Source: Klebsiella pneumoniae (GTDB taxonomy: Bacteria > Myxococcota_A > UBA796 > SXON01). From it: a stretch of DNA of 64,000 nucleotides. Location of the stretch: NCBI GenBank assembly GCA_945861635.1, contig CAMAWH010000002.1, forward strand, positions 118,349 to 182,348, written 5' to 3'. Position 1 is the stretch's first letter; each line of letters begins with the position of its first letter. Positions 25,070 through 32,732 of the stretch are shown one piece after another. A model generated the notes under the pieces. The model worked only from the letters and a program-made list of their open reading frames with translations, had not been told where the DNA came from and did no database searches. Both the position numbers and the translations under genes were made by a program.

Positions 25070-26257
25070 ATGGGAAAGTGGAAACCGAAGAATCGCCCAG
25101 GTCAGCGCGGAAAATTCAATCCGGAGGAGCATGATCTCGACGCGCAGGCGTCCATCCTGGGCGGGCCGGACGCAGCGATCCTCCAGAGGGGAGACGCCGT
25201 GCCCGTCCTGCCACTGGCGCCGGGCATTTCCGACCAGTTGGACGCGTGGAGAGCCACCCTGCTCGGCCTGTGGAGCCTCCGCCTGTGGAAGGAAGTCCCG
25301 CCCGATGTCCTGTTCCACTTTGAAGGCGGTGAACTTGAGGGTGCCGTCGTCATCGTCATTGGGGGCGTGCAAGGCGTTCTGGGCGTGATTCTCTATCCCA
25401 ACCTTGAGGAATTCGAAGCGCTCGACGAGGCCGCCGAAACGGGCGACCTCCTTGCCGCACTGATTCCCCAGAGCACGTCGCTGCGTCTGGAGCCCAGCCG
25501 GGAAACGACGCGCGCGGATCGCGACGGATGTACGCGCGCGAACCTCGTGATCGGTGGGAATCGGTACGTGCGCGTCTTCGCTACCGGGAACCGTACGGTT
25601 CGTTCCGCCACCGCTCGTGAGGCCGAACTCCTCCTCGACGCGTGCAATGGAATTCTCGGGCTCTGGGCTGCCTTGGGTCCGCACGTTCTCCAAGGGGATG
25701 GCGGTTCCTTCCCGTTCACAGGCGTGCGAGGTGAAGAATTCGAGGTGTCTGTCGATCCTTCCGGGGAAGGAACCGATGGCGAGGGCGAGTACGAGGACGA
25801 AGGCGAGGAAGGCGACGCAGGCCCGTCCTTCCCTCCCCTCACGGCGCCCCACACGGTGTTCTGGGCACCCCGCCCCCACGATGGACTCGGTGCGGACAGT
25901 TGGTGCATTGTCCGCATCAACCGCACTGATTTTGTCGAGGTGCGCAACGTGCTGGAGGCCGTCGAACGCCTCCATTGGGAGAAACACGAGGCCGAATGCT
26001 TCCGTCTTGCCGTGTGGTTTGCGGCAGCGGACGGCGGAGATCTCGCGCATCCCAGCGGACCGGACGTGGATTCCTTCCGGCGCGTGGTCGCGGCTGGAGA
26101 GGTCGAGGTGGTCGTCGTCGAGGGATCAGCGTGGTCCAACTGGTGGAGCGGGGCGGACGTCCTTTGGCAGCGAACGCTGGCCGTCACCGGGATCGAAGCG
26201 GACGCGCCGGCCTCAACGCGACCCGTGCGCACGCCGTCCGCACGACGGCGCACGTAA
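25070..26257 (+). CDS. Hypothetical cytoplasmic protein
   Basis: 395 residues, ATG at 25070 preceded by GGAGCTGCC. A basic N-terminus (MGKWKPKNRPGQRGKF) is followed by ATLLGLWSLRLWKEVPPDVLFHFEGG and VVIVIGGVQGVLGVILYPNLEEFEAL, a pattern that recalls a family of small uncharacterised domains with an aromatic helix and two beta strands (DUF7309/6930-like), but I am unsure. A second half (from about 255) repeats a similar theme: WCIVRINRTDFVEVRNVLEAVERLHWEKHEAECFRLAV. An acidic linker (EGTDGEGEYEDEGEEGD) separates them. No signal peptide, no catalytic motif. It follows the beta-helix gene by 33 bases and converges on the aminotransferase gene. Confidence 0.7.
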   Translation: MGKWKPKNRPGQRGKFNPEEHDLDAQASILGGPDAAILQRGDAVPVLPLAPGISDQLDAWRATLLGLWSLRLWKEVPPDVLFHFEGGELEGAVVIVIGGVQGVLGVILYPNLEEFEALDEAAETGDLLAALIPQSTSLRLEPSRETTRADRDGCTRANLVIGGNRYVRVFATGNRTVRSATAREAELLLDACNGILGLWAALGPHVLQGDGGSFPFTGVRGEEFEVSVDPSGEGTDGEGEYEDEGEEGDAGPSFPPLTAPHTVFWAPRPHDGLGADSWCIVRINRTDFVEVRNVLEAVERLHWEKHEAECFRLAVWFAAADGGDLAHPSGPDVDSFRRVVAAGEVEVVVVEGSAWSNWWSGADVLWQRTLAVTGIEADAPASTRPVRTPSARRRT

Positions 26258-26263
26258 CGACGG

Positions 26264-26281
26264 CGGACACGGCCCTGTCCG
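26264..26281. terminator. Weak hairpin between convergent genes
   Basis: CGGACA-cggccc-TGTCCG is a perfect 6-bp inverted repeat with a 6-base loop in the 27-base gap between the hypothetical gene and the aminotransferase gene. No T tract, so termination is only possible. Confidence 0.3.
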
Positions 26282-26284
26282 GAA

Positions 26285-27586
26285 CTACGTCGCGCCGACC
26301 GCCGCAAGCGCCTTGTCGAAGGCGGCGAGGCCGTGATCGATCTCGCTCGTTTCGATGAGCATCGGCGGCGCGATGCGGAAGATGTTGCCCCAGCGTCCGC
26401 CCTTGCCGAGGAGCACCCCTTCTTTGCGGCTGGCTTCAAAGATGCGCCCGGTGATCGCCGCATCCGGCGTGCGATCCCCCGCGACCTCGTCCTCGACCAT
26501 TTCCACGGCCTGCATCAGCCCGAGGCCCCGCACCTGACCGATCTTCCGCGGATACTTCCTCTGCAATTCTTCGAGACCCGCGCGCAGGTGCGCCCCCAGA
26601 CGCGCCGAGCGCGCCGGAATGTCCTCGCGTTTCATGATGTCGAGCGTTGCAATCGCGGCGGCCATCGCCACGGGATTTCCACCGAAGGTGGAGATGGTTT
26701 GGCGGGGAATGGACTTCGCGATCTCGGGCGTGGTCATGCAATTCGCTGCAGGCATGCCATTGGCAATCCCCTTTGCCATCGTGACAATGTCCGGCGTGAC
26801 GCCGAAATGCTCGAAGCCCCACCAGTGGGTGCCGGAACGGCCAAATCCCGTCTGCACCTCGTCCGCGATGAAGACGCCACCGTACTTGCGGACGATTCCC
26901 ACCGCGACCTCAAAATACTCCTTCGGTGGCACCACAAATCCGCCCACGCCCTGCACGGGCTCAGCGAGAAAGCCCGCGATCTGCCCCGTCGTCGTGTACT
27001 GGATGAGGCTTTCAATATCCTGCGCGCACGCCAGGTCGCACGACGGATATTTCAGCTTGAACGGGCATCGGTAGCAATCCGGCTGAACGGCATGTTTGAT
27101 CCCCGCAATCTGCTGCGGGATGACGCGCCAATTGGCGTGCCCCATCAGGGACTGTGCCAGCATCGAACGCCCGCTATACCCGTTTCGCAGCGCGATGATC
27201 TCGCTCTTGCCGGTGTGCGTCATGGCGAGCATGACCGCCATCTCATCCGCCTCCGTGCCACTCGCGACGGGGAAGCTCTGCGAAATGCCTCCCGGCATGA
27301 TCCCGGCGAGCGACTCCGCGAGTTGGACGACCGGCGCCGTCGGATACAGCGTGGAAATATGCGAGAGGCGATCGATCTGCACCTTGATCGCCGTGTTTAC
27401 CTCTTCATTTGCATGGGAGAGCGACACCGTGAGGATGCCGCCGAACAAGTCGAGATATCCCTTTCCATCCGCGTCATACACCCACACGCCCTTCGCGTGG
27501 TCCACGGCAAGGGACTCGGCGTAGTAGTTCATTACTGCCGGCATCAGGAACTGTTTGTGCTTCGCACGCATTTCGTCGCTGGTCAT
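26285..27586 (-). CDS. AGXT2-like class III aminotransferase, probable beta-alanine aminotransferase
   Basis: The ATG at 27586 (MTSDEMRAKHKQFLMPAVMNYY) follows GGAGGCCTC; the track start is 31 codons too long. 433 residues, PLP fold type I: EALY-like FPVASGTEADEMAVMLA, FIADEVQTGFGRSG with the cofactor Asp, IVTMAKGIANGMP with the PLP Lys, and TFGGNPVAMAA. The segment CYRCPFKLKYPSCDLACA is typical of the AGXT2 group (alanine-glyoxylate / beta-alanine / aminoisobutyrate). In a pyrimidine-degrading cluster it would convert beta-alanine or beta-aminoisobutyrate to the semialdehyde, then oxidised by the ALDH at 32733. Co-directional with the FAD oxidase, 49 bases upstream. Confidence 0.88.
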   Translation of the reverse strand: MTSDEMRAKHKQFLMPAVMNYYAESLAVDHAKGVWVYDADGKGYLDLFGGILTVSLSHANEEVNTAIKVQIDRLSHISTLYPTAPVVQLAESLAGIMPGGISQSFPVASGTEADEMAVMLAMTHTGKSEIIALRNGYSGRSMLAQSLMGHANWRVIPQQIAGIKHAVQPDCYRCPFKLKYPSCDLACAQDIESLIQYTTTGQIAGFLAEPVQGVGGFVVPPKEYFEVAVGIVRKYGGVFIADEVQTGFGRSGTHWWGFEHFGVTPDIVTMAKGIANGMPAANCMTTPEIAKSIPRQTISTFGGNPVAMAAAIATLDIMKREDIPARSARLGAHLRAGLEELQRKYPRKIGQVRGLGLMQAVEMVEDEVAGDRTPDAAITGRIFEASRKEGVLLGKGGRWGNIFRIAPPMLIETSEIDHGLAAFDKALAAVGAT

Positions 27587-27635
27587 GAGGCCTCCGCGCG
27601 GGGAGTCTATCGCTTCCGGTGCGGCGAGTCCGCCG

Positions 27636-28733
27636 CTACCGACCCGCGCGCGCTTCTTCGGCGCTGGGCGCCGCTGCATCGCCCGGCCGCCAACGGAACC
27701 GCGTGCTCATCGGGTGCTCGACACCCTCCACCGTATCGGCGATGACGTGACCCAAGACCGGCGCGAACTTGAACGCGTGACCACTGCCGCCGGCCGCCAC
27801 CGTTACCCGCCGATCGGCAGGATCTCGCGCGATCCACAGGTGCCCGTCCGGCGTGTCGCCATACACACATGCGCGTGTATATACGAGTTCAGACCCCCTG
27901 AGATCGGGAATCGTCTGGTCGACAAACGCCCACATTCGATCAATCTCCGCGGGCGTCACGGCGCGCGGCGCACACGGGTCCACCGTCCGCCCCATGCCGT
28001 GGTTCGCAAGTTTGACGACACCCGAGGGGTGGAGCGGAAAGCCGTACCACCCCGTGTTGGAGATATCCGCACCAAACACGGGAAATCGGTCCGCGTGAAA
28101 CAACGCAGGCTCACGCGGACGAAGGTGAAACACCGGCTGTGCGGTCGCCCGGAGGACGCCGCTCAGCGACGGAAGGAGCGTCTGCGTCCATGCGCCTGCC
28201 GCAACCACAACATGCTCCCAGCCTTGCGCCAGCGCCGCGTCAACACCGACCGTTTCGCGGCGGACCTCGACCCCCAGCGTCACCGCCTCGTCCACCAGGC
28301 GCGCCATCACTCGTCCGCTCTCCACCCAGCCGCCCTCCGGATTCCAGTAGCCGTCCGCCATGCCGCGCAGCGCAACCGGGATGCGCGGCTCTAGCCGGTG
28401 ACCGCGCATCGTAAGGATACGCATGCTCTCATATTCGAAACTACCAGGTGACATGCCGGCCACAGAGGTAAACGCGACACCCGTTTCATGGAACAGCGCT
28501 TCGCCCCACGCCCGATTCCAGCCGCGCCACCTCGCCAACGCGACCTCCATCCACGCGGTGTAGGCCTCGTCCGCCCCGTAATCCAGCCGAACGATCTTCG
28601 AGATGTCCGTGCTCTCGGCGTCGGCCGCAGGCAGGTTTGACACATCTATGATACAAACGATGTGTCGCCTGCGCCGCAGTTCGATCGCGGCCGCAAGACC
28701 GAAGATTCCACCGCCGAGGATGACCACGCGCAC
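27636..28733 (-). CDS. FAD-dependent amine/amino-acid oxidase (DAO family, sarcosine/N-methyltryptophan oxidase-like)
   Basis: The GTG at 28733 (VRVVILGGGIFGLAAAIEL) has AGGAGAGG five bases upstream and places the dinucleotide-binding motif GGGIFG at residues 6-11, as normal for the family; the 28847 track start is rejected. About 365 residues. FAD-contacting GGSGHAFKFAPVLG near 330-343 fits the MTOX/monomeric sarcosine oxidase pattern where a Cys holds FAD; in MTOX the Cys lies in a GFSGHGFK-like loop, here no Cys is obvious there, so covalent flavin is doubtful. Such enzymes oxidise N-methyl or amino groups with oxygen. Being directly upstream of the beta-alanine aminotransferase and divergent from the dihydropyrimidinase, an oxidative alternative in beta-amino-acid breakdown is an inference. 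Confidence 0.85.
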   Translation of the reverse strand: MRVVILGGGIFGLAAAIELRRRRHIVCIIDVSNLPAADAESTDISKIVRLDYGADEAYTAWMEVALARWRGWNRAWGEALFHETGVAFTSVAGMSPGSFEYESMRILTMRGHRLEPRIPVALRGMADGYWNPEGGWVESGRVMARLVDEAVTLGVEVRRETVGVDAALAQGWEHVVVAAGAWTQTLLPSLSGVLRATAQPVFHLRPREPALFHADRFPVFGADISNTGWYGFPLHPSGVVKLANHGMGRTVDPCAPRAVTPAEIDRMWAFVDQTIPDLRGSELVYTRACVYGDTPDGHLWIARDPADRRVTVAAGGSGHAFKFAPVLGHVIADTVEGVEHPMSTRFRWRPGDAAAPSAEEARAGR

Positions 28734-28771
28734 AGCCTCTCCTATCGCGCGCCGGACCGCCGAGAGCGGCG

Positions 28772-28788
28772 CGTTTGGGCACCAAACG
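28772..28788. promoter_or_regulatory. Palindromic operator-like site in divergent oxidase/dihydropyrimidinase promoter
   Basis: CGTTTGG-GCA-CCAAACG is a perfect 7-bp-arm palindrome with a 3-base centre in the 134-base gap between the oxidase GTG and the dihydropyrimidinase ATG. An overlapping second inverted repeat TTTGGGC-N7-GCCCAAA extends to 28795. Its position and AT content relative to the GC-rich gap suggest a regulator-binding site. No regulator gene lies nearby. Confidence 0.5.
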
Positions 28789-28867
28789 CCCAAAACCAAC
28801 GAAGCCTGGCCCCACAGGTTTACGCACCGCCCCGCAAGCGGTAGCATCCGCCACCACCGGAGTCAGG

Positions 28868-30262
28868 ATGTCGATCCTCATCAAGAATGGCCGCGTCGTA
28901 ACGGCAAGTGACGACTACATTGCCGACGTATACATCGAAGGTGAAAGCGTCCGAATGATCGGGAAGAACCTACCGGTTCACCCGGATCGAACGTTCGACG
29001 CTACGGGGAAATTGGTCATTCCGGGCGGGATCGACCCGCACACCCACATGGACATGCCGTTTGGCGGTACAACCAGCGCGGACGATTTCGATACCGGCAC
29101 GCGCGCCGCCGCGTTTGGCGGCACCACGACGATCATCGATTTTGCGATTCAGTCGAAAGGCGAAAGCACCATCAAGGGTCTGGATGCGTGGCACCAGAAG
29201 GCCAGCGGAAAAGCCCATATCGACTACGCTTTCCACATGATTGTGACGGACATGCCCCACGAACGGCTGCCGGAAATGCAGCGTTTGTGCGACGAAGGCG
29301 TGACGTCCTACAAGTTGTTCATGGCGTATCCGGGCGTGCTCTACGTCGATGACGGCGTGCTGTACCGCACGTTTCGGCAAGCGGGGCTCAACGGAACCCG
29401 CATTTGCATGCACGCCGAAAATGGCATTGTCATCGATGAAATCATCCGCGAGGCCGTGGCGGACGGGAAGATCGAACCGAAGTACCATGCGCTCACCCGC
29501 CCCACGCGCATGGAGGCGGAAGGCGTGCATCGCGCCATTGCGATTGCGGAAGTTGCCAACGTGCCACTCTATATCGTGCACCTTTCGTCTGCCGACGCGC
29601 TGGAGCAGGTCAAGCTCGGTCGCATGCGCGGCGTGGATGTTCAGGCGGAGACGTGTCCGCAATATTTGTTTCTCGATTCTACGTGGTATGACCGTCCGAA
29701 CTTTGAGGGCGCCAAATGGGTCATGACGCCCGCCCTGCGCGAGAAATGGAATCAGGAAGTGCTCTGGCAGGGCCTGAAATTCGGCCACGTCGCCAGCGTC
29801 GCGACCGACCATTGTCCCTTCTGTTTCAGCGGGCAAAAGGAGTTGGGCCGGGAGTCATTCACGAAGATTCCCAACGGCGCACCCGGTGTGGAAAATCGAA
29901 TGTCACTGATGTTCAACGGCGGCGTCGTCGGCGGCCGCATCTCCCTGAACCGCTTTGTCGAGCTCACCTCGACGTCGGCCGCCAAGACGTTTGGCTTGTT
30001 TCCCAAGAAAGGAACGATCGCCGTCGGAAGTGACGCGGATATCGTCATTTTTGACCCCAATCGTAAAGAAACAATTTCGCTTCACAATCCGATTACCCAC
30101 CACATGCGTACGGACTACAGCGCGTACGAAGGGCACGAAGTGCAGGGTTGGTCCGAGGTTGTGATTTCTCGTGGCCGCGTCATCTGCAATAATGGTACGC
30201 AAGAAACGTCGGGAGGCGGCAATTTCGTGAAGCGTGCCCGGGTGGGCGAATTGCTGCGTTGA
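28868..30262 (+). CDS. Dihydropyrimidinase (D-hydantoinase)
   Basis: ATG at 28868 after GGAGTCAGG; 464 residues, normal for the family. Amidohydrolase metal-site residues are visible: IDPHTHMDMPFGG (His58, His60), SYKLFMAYPG with the Lys149 that becomes carbamylated, ICMHAENG (His182), YIVHLSS and TDHCPF (catalytic Asp). Also QAETCPQYL, GAPGVENRM. It opens the ring of dihydrouracil or dihydrothymine to N-carbamoyl-beta-alanine or -aminoisobutyrate, step two after PreTA, followed by beta-ureidopropionase. The aromatic FMAYPG loop is the D-hydantoinase type. A palindrome in the divergent promoter region may control it together with the oxidase operon. Confidence 0.93.
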   Translation: MSILIKNGRVVTASDDYIADVYIEGESVRMIGKNLPVHPDRTFDATGKLVIPGGIDPHTHMDMPFGGTTSADDFDTGTRAAAFGGTTTIIDFAIQSKGESTIKGLDAWHQKASGKAHIDYAFHMIVTDMPHERLPEMQRLCDEGVTSYKLFMAYPGVLYVDDGVLYRTFRQAGLNGTRICMHAENGIVIDEIIREAVADGKIEPKYHALTRPTRMEAEGVHRAIAIAEVANVPLYIVHLSSADALEQVKLGRMRGVDVQAETCPQYLFLDSTWYDRPNFEGAKWVMTPALREKWNQEVLWQGLKFGHVASVATDHCPFCFSGQKELGRESFTKIPNGAPGVENRMSLMFNGGVVGGRISLNRFVELTSTSAAKTFGLFPKKGTIAVGSDADIVIFDPNRKETISLHNPITHHMRTDYSAYEGHEVQGWSEVVISRGRVICNNGTQETSGGGNFVKRARVGELLR

Positions 30263-30272
30263 CGGGGGCGGG

Positions 30273-30291
30273 CGCCGCAATTCGTGCGGCG
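30273..30291. terminator. Hairpin between convergent dihydropyrimidinase and Cys-rich lipoprotein genes
   Basis: CGCCGCA-ATTCG-TGCGGCG is a perfect 7-bp stem with a 5-base loop, placed 11 bases after the dihydropyrimidinase stop and 14 before the stop of the opposite gene. No T tract; a bidirectional terminator is plausible. Confidence 0.45.
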
Positions 30292-30305
30292 GAATGGCGG
30301 AGGCG

Positions 30306-30737
30306 CTACCGTTTCTCGCCGCACGCACGGACGGAGTCTTTCCCCGCCGCGCGGGCCTGCTGCACGTGGGCGGCCTCCAGATAGCTGCACACCGCATTGG
30401 CTTGCACGCCGTCTTCCGCGCCCTGGCCCTGCTCCCACATCAGCGCGCATTCCTCACACACGGGTTCGCCACGGCGCAGGCTTTCACCGCATTTGCAGCC
30501 GCCCATTCGCTCGGCGCAGTGCCCGCAGGCAATTTTGATACAACAATCGTATTTTCCCGCTTTTTCGAGGTCCCCAACAAGGGACCGAATTTGGTCATGG
30601 ATGGAAAGCCGGCGGGATTCCAGCGTAGCCGGTGGGGCCGGCGCCGGGTTCTCGACCCCAGGTGTGCCCGGCGTACATCCGCACGCAAGCACCAACGCCC
30701 ACCCGCATGTCACACCTATCGCCCATCGAAAGCCCAC
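30306..30737 (-). CDS. Cys-rich lipoprotein, possible metal-binding
   Basis: I chose GTG 30737 (VGFRWAIGVTCGWALVLACGC), since the 30809 ATG overlaps the divergent gene's start. The signal ends at a Cys (LACGC) so it is probably a lipoprotein. About 143 residues. After a Pro/Ala linker a dense Cys block reads CCIKIACGHCAERMGGCKCGES and VCEECALMWEQGQG, eight or nine Cys in about 45 residues with CC, CxxC, CxC and CxxC spacing, suggesting zinc, copper or Fe-S binding. I do not recognise the family by name. No enzyme motif. It lies between dihydropyrimidinase and a VWA-like lipoprotein. Confidence 0.6.
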   Translation of the reverse strand: MGFRWAIGVTCGWALVLACGCTPGTPGVENPAPAPPATLESRRLSIHDQIRSLVGDLEKAGKYDCCIKIACGHCAERMGGCKCGESLRRGEPVCEECALMWEQGQGAEDGVQANAVCSYLEAAHVQQARAAGKDSVRACGEKR

Positions 30738-30807
30738 GAGGTCTACTATCCGCTGTGGACGGTGGGCGGCCGGTCGTTTACCCTCTCCCCGTTCGACGGG
30801 GCATTTC

Positions 30808-31845
30808 ATGCGCGCACTACCGCTGTTTCTCCTTGCAGGGTGTTCTGACTACAACGTCAGCGGAGATAACAAGCCGACCAAGGGCAGAAATCAGGACGAT
30901 ACCCACACCGTCGATACCGGCGCATCACAGGATAGCGTACCGACGGACACCACCGACTCTGGCGGCGATACGGTCACCGATAGCGGCGGGGATAGCGGTA
31001 CGGTGGAAGAACCACCGAAGGGAAAGATCGACGTGGTCCTATTAATCGACGTCGCGTATTGGTACGATTGTTACCACGCCGATTTGGCGGTGGAAGGCGC
31101 GGCGCTGATCAACGCGCTGATGGGCAGCGGCGCGAATATCGCCATTTCCGTCGCAACCTTTGACGACTACAACGTCGATGGACAATGGTACACGGCCTAC
31201 GGTGGCCTGCCGTACATCATGAAGCAGCAGCTCACCACGGACACGGGATTGTTGCTTTCAGCAGTGTCGGGTTTGGAGTTGGTCTGGGGCGGAGACGGGC
31301 CGGGAACGGGTTTTGAGGCCATCGCCCAGGCCACCAAAGGTGATGGCTATGATCAGGATTGCAACGGCAATTACGACGCCGCCTATGACATCAAACCGTT
31401 CAACCAACGCGGCTCAGACGCCTTCAACGGGGGCGTGAAGGGTACGGCGAACAGCGGGACGCCAGGCACCGGCACGATTCCCGGCGCGGGCTGGAGAGAC
31501 GGTTCGACACGCGTCGTGGTTGCGTTCGCAGAGAACGCTTTCCGTGATCGCGACGAAGGGCATGCGTTTCCCGTGGGCTCGTGCGCGGCCGTCAACACCG
31601 GCAGCGCGACGATCGCCGCACTCGGCTCGATTGGCGCCGAATTCCTGGGTGTCAACGCTTATGAATTCCAGGACGAGGATCCGGTGCTTCAGCGGCAACT
31701 GGAGGCGATCGCCAACGGAACGCACTCCAAGATCGACGCCGACGCAGACGGGGCCATCGACGACGTCGCGGTGCTGTCCGGAAGCTGGGATTGGCCCGCC
31801 ACGAGCGTGCTCGTAGCGGCCATCTGGGACGTGGCGACGCCCTGA
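30808..31845 (+). CDS. VWA-like lipoprotein with altered MIDAS
   Basis: The ATG at 30808 gives MRALPLFLLAGC with Cys12; the 30397 track start is antisense to the neighbour. A Thr/Asp/Ser linker (about 20-70) precedes a von Willebrand factor A-like domain: KIDVVLLIDVAYWYDCYHADLAVEGAALINAL and ISVATFDDYNV, STRVVVAFAENAFRDRDEG, and GAEFLGVNAYEFQ. In true VWA domains the first strand ends DxSxS; here it is DVAYW, so the metal-dependent adhesion site is degenerate. 345 residues, probably on the outer membrane. Convergent to the ureidopropionase gene with a seven-base gap. Confidence 0.75.
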   Translation: MRALPLFLLAGCSDYNVSGDNKPTKGRNQDDTHTVDTGASQDSVPTDTTDSGGDTVTDSGGDSGTVEEPPKGKIDVVLLIDVAYWYDCYHADLAVEGAALINALMGSGANIAISVATFDDYNVDGQWYTAYGGLPYIMKQQLTTDTGLLLSAVSGLELVWGGDGPGTGFEAIAQATKGDGYDQDCNGNYDAAYDIKPFNQRGSDAFNGGVKGTANSGTPGTGTIPGAGWRDGSTRVVVAFAENAFRDRDEGHAFPVGSCAAVNTGSATIAALGSIGAEFLGVNAYEFQDEDPVLQRQLEAIANGTHSKIDADADGAIDDVAVLSGSWDWPATSVLVAAIWDVATP

Positions 31846-31852
31846 TTCGGCG

Positions 31853-32722
31853 CTACGGAAGGTCCTTGACCATGTCCCCGTAGGTATCGGGCCGCCGATC
31901 GCGGTAGAACTGCCACGTCTGGCGGACGGTCTCGATCATCTCAAGGTCACAGTCCGCGATGACCAGTTCGTCTTCCGTTTCACTCGCCGTCGCAATGAAC
32001 TCGCCACGGGGATTGCAAATGTAGCTGGTGCCGTAGAAGCGACCGATTCCCCACGGCGCTTCCGTGCCCGTGCGATTGGATGCGGCCATGAAATACCCAT
32101 TGGCTACCGCATGGGCGGGCTGCTCCAGCTTCCAGAGATATTGCGAGAGTCCGGCGACCGTCGCGCTGGGGTTGAATACAATTTCCGCGCCATGAAGGCC
32201 GAGAAGTCGTGCGCCTTCCGGAAAGTGCCGATCATAGCAAATATAGACGCCGATACGGGCGTACTTGGTCTGAAACGTCGGGTAGCCAAGGTTGCCCGGC
32301 TTGAAGAAATACTTTTCCCAGAAACCGGACGTCTGAGGAATATGGTTCTTCCGATAAATGCCCAGCGTTGATCCATCCGCGTCGAGGACCACCGCCGTGT
32401 TGTAGTAGACGCCGGCCATGGCCTCTTCGTAGATGGGGACGACCATCGCCATGTCGTACTTGCGGCAGTACGGGCGAAGCCGCTCGACCGTCGGCCCGTC
32501 GATGCGCTCGGCGGCCTTGTACCACCGGCGATCCTGACCGGGGCAGAAATACGGCCCGTTGAAGATCTCCTGCAGGCCAAGAATCTGCACGCCAGATTCC
32601 CCGGCCTTGTCGATGAAGGGGAGGTGATGTTGGAACATCGCTTCCTGGATTTCCGCGACCGGCCGCGTTTCGTCATTGATGGGGTTTGCTGCCTGAATCA
32701 ATCCGACTTTCACGTTGCGCAT
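31853..32722 (-). CDS. Beta-ureidopropionase (N-carbamoyl-beta-alanine amidohydrolase), nitrilase family
   Basis: The ATG at 32722 (MRNVKVGLIQAANP) is chosen; about 289 residues. The nitrilase catalytic triad is visible: Glu52 in GLQEIFNGPYFC, Lys125 in YRKNHIPQ, and Cys162 in VYICYDRHFPE; a second Glu in NTAVVLDADGS region follows the family order. ASNRTGTEAPWGIGRFYGTS is close to bacterial beta-ureidopropionase / N-carbamoylputrescine amidase. In this cluster it would release beta-alanine, CO2 and ammonia from the dihydropyrimidinase product. The aldehyde dehydrogenase gene ends ten bases upstream, so the two form an operon on the minus strand. Confidence 0.9.
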   Translation of the reverse strand: MRNVKVGLIQAANPINDETRPVAEIQEAMFQHHLPFIDKAGESGVQILGLQEIFNGPYFCPGQDRRWYKAAERIDGPTVERLRPYCRKYDMAMVVPIYEEAMAGVYYNTAVVLDADGSTLGIYRKNHIPQTSGFWEKYFFKPGNLGYPTFQTKYARIGVYICYDRHFPEGARLLGLHGAEIVFNPSATVAGLSQYLWKLEQPAHAVANGYFMAASNRTGTEAPWGIGRFYGTSYICNPRGEFIATASETEDELVIADCDLEMIETVRQTWQFYRDRRPDTYGDMVKDLP

Positions 32723-32732
32723 AGCGTTCCTT

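Noticed and set aside
23024-26050. A 1008-codon ORF on the minus strand over the beta-helix/MopE and hypothetical genes.
   Set aside because: It is antisense to well-supported domains; its Val/Gly/Ile-rich translation simply mirrors GAC-rich repeat codons.
26333-27745. 470-codon plus-strand ORF.
   Set aside because: Antisense to the aminotransferase, whose PLP motifs are complete.
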